From positions 1-11,295 of the forward strand of contig DASVBJ010000143.1 of assembly GCA_036375895.1 (NCBI GenBank): a stretch of 11,295 nt of DNA, given 5' to 3'. A model generated the notes under the pieces. The model ran no database searches. It was not told where the DNA came from and saw only the letters and a program-made list of their open reading frames with translations. The position numbers and the translations under genes are program-made. This DNA comes from DASVBJ01 sp036375895. GTDB lineage: Bacteria; Actinomycetota; Actinomycetes; JACCUZ01. Shown one piece after another: positions 6,294 through 11,295 of the stretch. Each line of letters opens with the position of its first letter. The first letter of the stretch is position 1.

Positions 6294-7766
6294 ATGGGGC
6301 AGGACGTCGAGAAGACGCAGTTCACGCGCGAGGACCGGCAGCGCTACCGCGAGAAGGTACGGCGGTGCCTCGATGTGTTCGCCCGGATGCTGGCCGAGTC
6401 GCGGTTCGACGCCGAGCGCCGCAGCATGGGCCTGGAGATCGAGCTGAACCTCACCGACGACCGCGGCGACCCGGCCATGGTCAACGAGCAGGTCCTCGCC
6501 ATGATCGCCGACCCGGACTTCCAGACCGAGCTGGCGCAGTTCAACATCGAGATCAACGTCCCGCCGCGGCGGCTCACCGGGGACGTGTTCGACGCTCTCG
6601 AGGGGGACCTGCGGGCGAGCCTCAACCATGCCGACGACATGGCCCGCAAGGCGGCGGCCAATGTCGTGATGATCGGCATCCTGCCGACGGTCGGGGCGCC
6701 GCATCTCAGCGAGCAGACCTTCAGCCGTAACCCGCGCTACGCGTTGCTGAACGAGCAGGTCCTCGCCGCCCGCGGTGAGGACATCCGGATCGCCATCGAC
6801 GGCGTCGAGCGGCTCTCGACGTACACCGACTCGATCGCCCCCGAGGCGGCCTGCACGAGCCTGCAGCTGCACCTGCAAGTCAACCCGGAGACCTTCCCGG
6901 CGCACTGGAACGCGTCGCAGGCCATCGCCGGCGTCCAGCTGGCGCTCGGCGCCAACTCGCCGTTCTTCTTCGGCAAGGAGCTCTGGCGGGAGACCCGCAT
7001 CGCGCTGTTCGAGCAGTCCGCCGACACCCGCTCCGACGAGCTCAAGGCGCAGGGCGTTCGCCCCCGCGTGTGGTTCGGCGAGCGGTGGATCACCTCGATC
7101 TTCGACCTGTTCGAGGAGAACGTCCGCTACTTCCCGTCGCTGCTGCCGATCTGCGAGGACGAGGACCCGCTCGAGGTGCTGGAGCGCGGCGACGTGCCGC
7201 AGCTCGGCGAGCTGCGGCTGCACAACGGGACGATCTACCGCTGGAACCGGCCGGTGTACGACGTCGTGCGCGGCAAGCCGCACCTGCGCGTCGAGAACCG
7301 CTGCCTCCCGGCCGGCCCGACCGTCGTCGACGTGCTGGCCAACGCCGCCCTGTACTACGGCCTGGTCAAGGTGCTCGCCGAGGCCGACCGGCCGGTGTGG
7401 TCGCAGATGTCGTTCTCCGCCGCGGAGGAGAACTTCCACAACGGCGCGCGCCACGGCATCGACGCGAAGATCTACTGGCCCGGGGTCGGCGAGGTGCCGG
7501 CGACCGAGCTGGTGCTGCGCCGGCTGCTGCCGCTCGCCCACGAGGGGCTGGAGCAGTGGGGGGTGGACACGGCGCTGAAGGACCGGCTGCTGGGCATCAT
7601 CGAGGCGCGCTGCCTCACCGGCCGCAACGGCGCCTCCTGGCAGGCCGCGGCGTTCCGGGCGCGATACGCCGAGCACGACCGCCCGGAGGCGCTGCGGGAG
7701 ATGATGCGGGAGTACGTCGAGCACATGCACTCGAACGAGCCGGTGCACACCTGGCCGACGGTCTGA
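6294..7766 (+). CDS. GCS2-family glutamate-cysteine ligase-like protein
   Basis: 490-residue protein of the GCS2 (glutamate-cysteine ligase type 2) carboxylate-amine ligase superfamily, whose members use ATP to form gamma-glutamyl bonds. The early MGLEIEL (45-51, E48/E50) and FNIEINV (83-89) carry the acidic residues expected to bind metal and ATP. E334 and R336 in LRVENRCLPAGPTVVD are a further conserved block. This long form, ending HMHSNEPVHTW, is common in actinobacteria and usually annotated as a glutamate-cysteine ligase. Because actinobacteria generally use mycothiol instead of glutathione, the true substrate is uncertain; an ergothioneine-type EgtA role or another amide ligation are options. 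The ATG at 6294 has AAGGGA at 6282-6287, 6 nt upstream. It is divergent from sbcD across the 15-bp inverted repeat and converges on the VWA gene. Confidence 0.85.
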   Translation: MGQDVEKTQFTREDRQRYREKVRRCLDVFARMLAESRFDAERRSMGLEIELNLTDDRGDPAMVNEQVLAMIADPDFQTELAQFNIEINVPPRRLTGDVFDALEGDLRASLNHADDMARKAAANVVMIGILPTVGAPHLSEQTFSRNPRYALLNEQVLAARGEDIRIAIDGVERLSTYTDSIAPEAACTSLQLHLQVNPETFPAHWNASQAIAGVQLALGANSPFFFGKELWRETRIALFEQSADTRSDELKAQGVRPRVWFGERWITSIFDLFEENVRYFPSLLPICEDEDPLEVLERGDVPQLGELRLHNGTIYRWNRPVYDVVRGKPHLRVENRCLPAGPTVVDVLANAALYYGLVKVLAEADRPVWSQMSFSAAEENFHNGARHGIDAKIYWPGVGEVPATELVLRRLLPLAHEGLEQWGVDTALKDRLLGIIEARCLTGRNGASWQAAAFRARYAEHDRPEALREMMREYVEHMHSNEPVHTWPTV

Positions 7767-7800
7767 GCCGCGCAGGGGCAGCCGCCTGGTCCCCGGGACG

Positions 7801-7827
7801 GGCCGACCGGGCTCAGCCCTGCCGGCC
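7801..7827. terminator. Hairpin between convergent GCS2 and VWA genes
   Basis: GGCCG (7801-7805) pairs with CGGCC (7823-7827), and an inner stem GGGC/GCCC (7809-7812 / 7816-7819) closes a TCA loop. It lies in the 61-bp convergent gap, so a bidirectional terminator is plausible. There is no T-tract, and it partly overlaps the first copy of a tandem duplication. Confidence 0.33.
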
Positions 7828-7841
7828 TCAGCCCTGCCGGC
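7812..7841. repeat. 15-bp tandem duplication at the 3' end of the VWA gene
   Basis: CTCAGCCCTGCCGGC occurs twice back to back (7812-7826 and 7827-7841). Read on the minus strand, each unit encodes Gly-Arg-Gln-Gly then a stop, so the last four codons and the stop of the VWA gene are duplicated in frame. The second stop therefore lies 15 bases after the first. Confidence 0.9.
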
Positions 7842-9540
7842 CGATGGCGTCGAAGAAGGCCCGCCGGGCGTCGAGGGGCGTCCGCGCGACGTACGACGCT
7901 CCGCCGGTGGCCGATGCGATCGCGGCGAGGCTGCGGCCGTCGGCGTCGGCGCCCAGGCCGATTGCGAAGACGGGGACCGGCCGCGCCGGGTCGGCCTCCT
8001 TGCGCAGGGTGGACAGCAGCTGGGGCAGGCCGATGCCGCCCTTGACGTCGTTGCGGCCGTCGGTGAAGAGCACGACGACGTTCTCGTGCTGCGGCGACCA
8101 GTCCTTCCGGACCGTGCGGACCGCGGCCAGCGCCGTGTCGTAGAGCGCCGTGCCCCCGCCGATCCTCGGGGTGAGGTGGGCCAGCGCGTCGCCCAGCGCG
8201 CGGCGCCGAGGGGTGGCCCCGATCGTCGCGCGGAGCGAGCCCAGCTCGACCAGCTGCCGGAAGTCGGTGCGGCCCACGACGTCGGTGGAGAACACCCAGA
8301 GGCCGGCCTGCGACTCGTCGGAGAGCAGCCCGAGGGCGTCCGCCGCCGCCCTGCGGGCGACGTCCATGCGGGTCGTGCCGGGTGCGACGAGCTCGGCCAT
8401 GGAGCCCGAGATGTCGAGCACCGCGAGCATGCGGGAGTCGCGGCGGGCCCGGTCCATGGCGCGCAGGGCGGCGGTCACCGCCTTCGGGTCGGCCGCGGTG
8501 ACCATCGAGCGGCCGGACCGTACGCCGAGCTCGGGCGTCAGGCCGGGTCCCGGGAACCCGTTGCTGGTGCGGAAGCCGGCGGCCTGCAGCTGCTCGACCG
8601 ACGGCAGGGTGCGGAGGTGCCGGAGCAGGGCGTCGGCCGCCCGGCGTACGCCCTGGTCGTGGGTGAGCACGAGGAAGGGGTAGTCGACCGAGGGTGTGGT
8701 CGGGCCGTCGTAGACGGCCTCCAGCTCGAGGTGGTGCGACCGCGCGTTGTGCGCCCACACCTCCTGCTCCGGCACCGGGGCGGCGAGGGGGCGCTCGGGT
8801 GTGCTCGTCACCCACTCGAGGAGCCGGTCCGGCTCGCCCGGCTGAGCGGTGTCGACGCTGCGCAGCGCCGCGCTGAGCGGGGCGGTGGTCACGCTTGGCC
8901 CCGGGCGCTCGGCCTGCCCGACCAGGCTCGCGGCGGCCGGTGCGTAGCGGCGCGGGTCGGGCAGGGCGAGTCGCAGCCCGCGGCTCTCGACCGCGCCGAA
9001 CACGTCGGCCCACAGCAGGTCGCGTCCCGGGTGCGGCAGGGAGCGCGCGGTGGTCTTGCTGACCGCGAGGACGACCGGCGAGGAGGCCAGCGAGACGCCG
9101 TTGGTGGGCACCGAGCGCGACGCGCCCTTGGCCCCCGACTCGCGGGCCAGGTAGGGCCAGGCGCTGGAGTCCGGCACCCAGACGTCGGGCAGGTCGGGCG
9201 CGTCGGAGATGACGTGCCGTGCCACCGTGCCGGGCGCGGCCGCCGTCACCACGACCTCCCGGCACCCGGTCTCCGACAGGTCGACATCGGCGGCGAGCGC
9301 GCCGAGGACCGGCGCGATGGACGGAGCGGCCTGGACCTGCAACGGGTCGCCCTTGTGCAGGCAGAGACGCCCGGAGACCCCGGGTACGACGAACGCCGAG
9401 GCCCCGAGCACCGCCACCACCGCCAGCAGGGCGAAGACGACCGGCCCGCGACGGCGGGGTTGCCGTCGCCCGACGCCGCCCCGGGGCTGCCTGCCCCCGG
9501 CGGCCCCCCGGCCGACAGATCGCCTGTGACGCCCGCTCAT
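7828..9540 (-). CDS. Membrane-anchored substrate-binding and VWA domain protein
   Basis: 570-residue protein. A basic Arg/Gly-rich N-terminus (1-32) is followed by one hydrophobic segment (about 33-54), best read as an uncleaved signal anchor, so the rest is extracellular. Residues about 60-345 resemble an extracellular solute-binding domain: a PSIAPVLGALA start, a DLPDVWVPDSSAW segment and SPVVLAVSK. Residues about 370-565 are a von Willebrand factor A domain with a complete metal-ion site: D376-x-S378-x-S380, T464 and D494 in FTDGRND. Cysteines 60 and 93 could form a disulfide. This fusion is a recurrent actinobacterial architecture of unproven function; ligand or metal binding at the cell envelope is likely. 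ATG at 9540 is preceded by GAGGGATGGG. The gene follows the radical SAM gene on the same strand after 162 bp, with its own candidate -10 element. Confidence 0.85.
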   Translation of the reverse strand: MSGRHRRSVGRGAAGGRQPRGGVGRRQPRRRGPVVFALLAVVAVLGASAFVVPGVSGRLCLHKGDPLQVQAAPSIAPVLGALAADVDLSETGCREVVVTAAAPGTVARHVISDAPDLPDVWVPDSSAWPYLARESGAKGASRSVPTNGVSLASSPVVLAVSKTTARSLPHPGRDLLWADVFGAVESRGLRLALPDPRRYAPAAASLVGQAERPGPSVTTAPLSAALRSVDTAQPGEPDRLLEWVTSTPERPLAAPVPEQEVWAHNARSHHLELEAVYDGPTTPSVDYPFLVLTHDQGVRRAADALLRHLRTLPSVEQLQAAGFRTSNGFPGPGLTPELGVRSGRSMVTAADPKAVTAALRAMDRARRDSRMLAVLDISGSMAELVAPGTTRMDVARRAAADALGLLSDESQAGLWVFSTDVVGRTDFRQLVELGSLRATIGATPRRRALGDALAHLTPRIGGGTALYDTALAAVRTVRKDWSPQHENVVVLFTDGRNDVKGGIGLPQLLSTLRKEADPARPVPVFAIGLGADADGRSLAAIASATGGASYVARTPLDARRAFFDAIGRQG

Positions 9541-9581
9541 GACCGACCCATCCCTCTTTGTCTGCTTCTGCCCGACCGGTG

Positions 9582-9587
9582 AGCCTA
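9582..9587 (-). promoter_or_regulatory. Candidate -10 element for the VWA gene
   Basis: On the minus strand TAGGCT, a common actinobacterial -10 hexamer, lies about 41 nt upstream of the VWA start. The leader after it is purine-rich near the start codon. No convincing -35 element is seen. The rest of the 162-bp gap (to 9702) is GC-rich with overlapping GC palindromes that may terminate the upstream gene. Confidence 0.35.
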
Positions 9588-9702
9588 AGGGTGGGGGAGG
9601 CCAGGACGCCAGACCGCTCGAATCCCGCGGCCGGGCGGTCGCGGCCGCGCGGCCCCGCGGCGCCCGAGCCGGAGCTTGTGGGGCCCGCCCGGCGGACCGG
9701 CT

Positions 9703-10775
9703 TCACAGCAGGGGGAGCTGAGCCGGCGTGACGGCGGCGGGGTCGGCGATCTTCGGCGCCGTCCGGGGAGGTCCGGGGGAGGCACGCTTCTGGCCGGCGG
9801 GCGAGCGGCCTCGCCGGGCGCGGCCGATGCCGTGCCGGACCGCGAGCGCACGCACCTGCTCGGCCACCGATTGCTGGTAGGCCTTCGGCGCGTAGCTGCG
9901 CTCGCCGTACAGCCCGGCGTACCGGGGGAGCAGGTCGGGGCGCTCGCGGCGCAGCCAGGCCTGCCACCACTCCCGGGCCCCGGGCCGGAGGTGCAGAACG
10001 ATCGGTGAGACGTACGCCGCCCCCGCGGCGGCCGCCGCCTCGACGGTGGCCGCGAGCTGGGCGGGCGAGTCGGTGAGGAACGGCAGCACCGGAGCCATCA
10101 GGACCCCGCAGGGGATGCCGGCGGCGTTGAGCGATGCGCAGACCTCGAGGCGGCGCGCCGGACTCGGCGTGCCGGGCTCGACCTGCCGCCAGACGCCCTC
10201 GTCGAGGAACCCGACGGAGACCGCGGCGGAGACGTCGGTCACCGCAGCCGCGTCGACGAGCAGCGCGAGGTCGCGCAGGATCAGCGCCCCCTTGGTGAGC
10301 ACGGAGAACGGGGTGGCGCTGTCGCGCAGTGCCGCGAGCACCCCGGGCATGAGGCGGTAGCGACCCTCGGCGCGCTGGTAGCAGTCGACGTTGGTGCCCA
10401 TCGCGACGTGCTCGCGGTGCCAGGACGGGCGGGTGAGCTCGCGGCGCAGCACCTCACCGACGTTGGTCTTGACGACGATCTGCGAGTCGAAGTCGTGGCC
10501 GGAGTCGAGGTCGAGGTACTCGTGCGTCTTTCGTGCGAAGCAGTAAAGGCATGCGTGGCTGCAGCCCCGGTACGGGTTGACGTCCAGCGGAACGGCACGC
10601 GGGAAGCCTCGGGGACCTTGTTGAGGGCCGAGCGGGCGGTGACCTCGTGGAAGGTGATGCCGCGGAACTCAGGGGTGTCGAACGTCCGGGTCACCGCGCC
10701 GCGCGGGAGCAGCGGGGGGTTGCCGGCCGATCGCTCGGCAGCTGGCCCGTCGAGGCTGAGCCCGTCCCACCTCAC
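9703..10775 (-). pseudogene. Rv2578c-family radical SAM protein, interrupted by a 1-nt frameshift
   Basis: About 357 codons in two frames. The first part (GTG at 10775, starting VRWDGLSLDGP) runs 64 codons to PFRW at 10584. The sequence then continues in the other frame from 10581 with VNPYRGCSHACLYCFARK, so one base is missing at about 10581-10583. The radical SAM cluster CxxxCxxC (C72, C76, C79 of the restored protein; codons at 10561-10563, 10549-10551 and 10540-10542) is intact downstream, as are MGTNVDCYQRAEGRYRLMPG and TPFSVLTKG, typical of this family. GTG 10775 is chosen because family members start with RWDGLSLDG and the LexA box lies just upstream. The protein ends in QLPLL, resembling a beta-clamp binding motif. 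Radical SAM enzymes use a 4Fe-4S cluster and S-adenosylmethionine; this family is distantly like spore photoproduct lyase and its reaction is unproven. A sequencing error is as likely as a true mutation. Confidence 0.85.
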
Positions 10776-10784
10776 CCCACCGAT

Positions 10785-10800
10785 TAGAACAGGTGTTCGA
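10785..10800 (-). promoter_or_regulatory. LexA (SOS) box upstream of the radical SAM gene
   Basis: TAGAACAGGTGTTCGA (TCGAACACCTGTTCTA on the gene strand) matches the mycobacterial/Gram-positive SOS consensus TCGAAC-N4-GTTCGA with one mismatch. It lies 9 nt upstream of the GTG start at 10775, so LexA binding would block transcription, possibly of a leaderless mRNA. From memory, the M. tuberculosis homologue Rv2578c is an SOS-regulated gene, which agrees. Confidence 0.78.
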
Positions 10801-11016
10801 AGACCTGTCCAGGCCGCGCGTGGCCGAGGCGCGTCCATGGATGACGACCGGCCGGTCGGGCCGACCTCCGGAGCGACTTCTTCGACGGCTGCCGCCGGGC
10901 CTGGCTGTCTATCGGCTGGTTGTTGTGGAACCGCCGGTCCGGCGGCGCGCCGCGGGCCGAGGGGGACGGTCGGGTGCTGGAGGTGTGCTGGGGGCGCGCC
11001 CGAGCCATCTGGAGCT
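10801..11016. other. Gap between the SOS box and the dif-like site; possible gene remnant
   Basis: No complete gene is convincing here. A plus-strand frame without a good start (10845-11018, stop TAA 11016-11018) has almost all third positions G or C. It reads like ordinary protein, with SDFFDGCRRAW and IGWLLWNRR segments, so it may be the tail of a decayed or transferred gene. I recognise no family. Its stop codon overlaps the first two bases of the dif-like site. Other open frames on both strands are low-complexity Arg/Pro/Gly shadows. Confidence 0.3.
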
Positions 11017-11044
11017 AAATGACATAATGTGGCTTATCGGCGCA
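11017..11044 (-). other. dif: dif-like XerC/XerD recombination site
   Basis: A 28-bp AT-rich island in very GC-rich DNA with the 11-6-11 layout of Xer sites. On the minus strand the XerC-type arm is TGCGCCGATAA (11044-11034), the central region GCCACA (11033-11028) and the XerD-type arm TTATGTCATTT (11027-11017). The inner ATAA...TTAT inverted bases are the conserved Xer core. The XerD arm matches E. coli dif (TTATGTTAAAT) at 8 of 11 positions, and about 17 of 28 overall. XerCD act at dif to resolve chromosome dimers at the replication terminus. A dif-like site of an integrated Xer-using element is the alternative. No recombinase gene is in view. Confidence 0.7.
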
Positions 11045-11085
11045 ACGCTGGGAGAAGCCCTAACAGGCGGAGAGAACTGTCGCTC

Positions 11086-11103
11086 GGTGCCCACGAGGGC
11101 CGG

Positions 11104-11116
<13 letters not shown>
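11086..11116. repeat. 10-bp direct repeat at the end of the UvrA-like gene
   Basis: GGTGCCCACG occurs at 11086-11095 and 11107-11116, 21 bp apart. The second copy is inside the last codons of the UvrA-like gene (Val-Gly-Thr), the first just beyond its stop. It looks like a small partial duplication of the gene's 3' end. Confidence 0.6.

Positions 11117-11295
<179 letters not shown>

Noticed and set aside
7472..9970. Minus-strand 832-codon frame overlapping the VWA and radical SAM genes
   Set aside because: Out of frame with both recognisable proteins and of low-complexity composition.
10578..10590. Programmed -1 frameshift in the radical SAM gene
   Set aside because: No X-XXY-YYZ slippery heptamer at the junction; a one-base deletion or sequencing error explains it better.
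10784..11008. Minus-strand 74-codon frame before the radical SAM gene
   Set aside because: It runs over the SOS box, lacks a ribosome-binding sequence, and has no family resemblance; probably chance.

Overview
The window is very GC-rich (third codon positions almost all G or C), with long spurious antisense frames. Its gene families are typical of high-GC Actinomycetota: an Rv2578c-type radical SAM protein, an actinobacterial GCS2-family protein, a VWA/substrate-binding fusion and a UvrA-like ATPase. A Geodermatophilus/Blastococcus-like relative is plausible, but genus cannot be settled from the sequence alone. No CRISPR array, tRNA, rRNA, transposase or integrase gene was seen.

Layout, left to right. 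Bases 1-140 hold the 3' end of a MoaD/ThiS-type sulfur-carrier gene (+). A 284-bp leader follows, with small hairpins and a possible 12-codon ORF, and leads into a PAP2-family membrane phosphatase (+, 425-1372). Converging on it is a tightly coupled minus-strand operon, sbcD (6062-4911), sbcC (4911-1891) and a HAD phosphatase resembling the 3'-phosphatase domain of polynucleotide kinase (1894-1406). The junctions overlap by 1 nt (TGATG) and 4 nt (GTGA). Upstream of sbcD a divergent intergenic region carries a perfect 15-bp inverted repeat with a 35-nt spacer. It serves sbcD on one side and a GCS2 (glutamate-cysteine ligase-like) gene (+, 6294-7766) on the other. The GCS2 gene converges on a minus-strand gene for a membrane-anchored substrate-binding plus VWA protein (9540-7828).

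The right end is the most interesting part. A minus-strand Rv2578c-type radical SAM gene (10775-9703) sits directly behind a good LexA/SOS box (10785-10800). It ends in QLPLL, like a sliding-clamp binding motif, but is broken by an apparent 1-nt deletion just before its CxxxCxxC cluster. Between it and the 3' end of a UvrA-like gene (11295-11104) is an AT-rich island at 11017-11044 with the 11-6-11 architecture and core bases of a XerC/XerD dif site. This may be the chromosome-dimer resolution site, and so the replication terminus, or a dif-like site of a Xer-using mobile element.

Together, much of the window concerns DNA end processing and repair: SbcCD, a candidate 3'-phosphatase, an SOS-linked radical SAM protein and a UvrA paralogue, all within about 10 kb of the dif-like site. 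Functional links beyond the sbcDC-phosphatase operon are inference.
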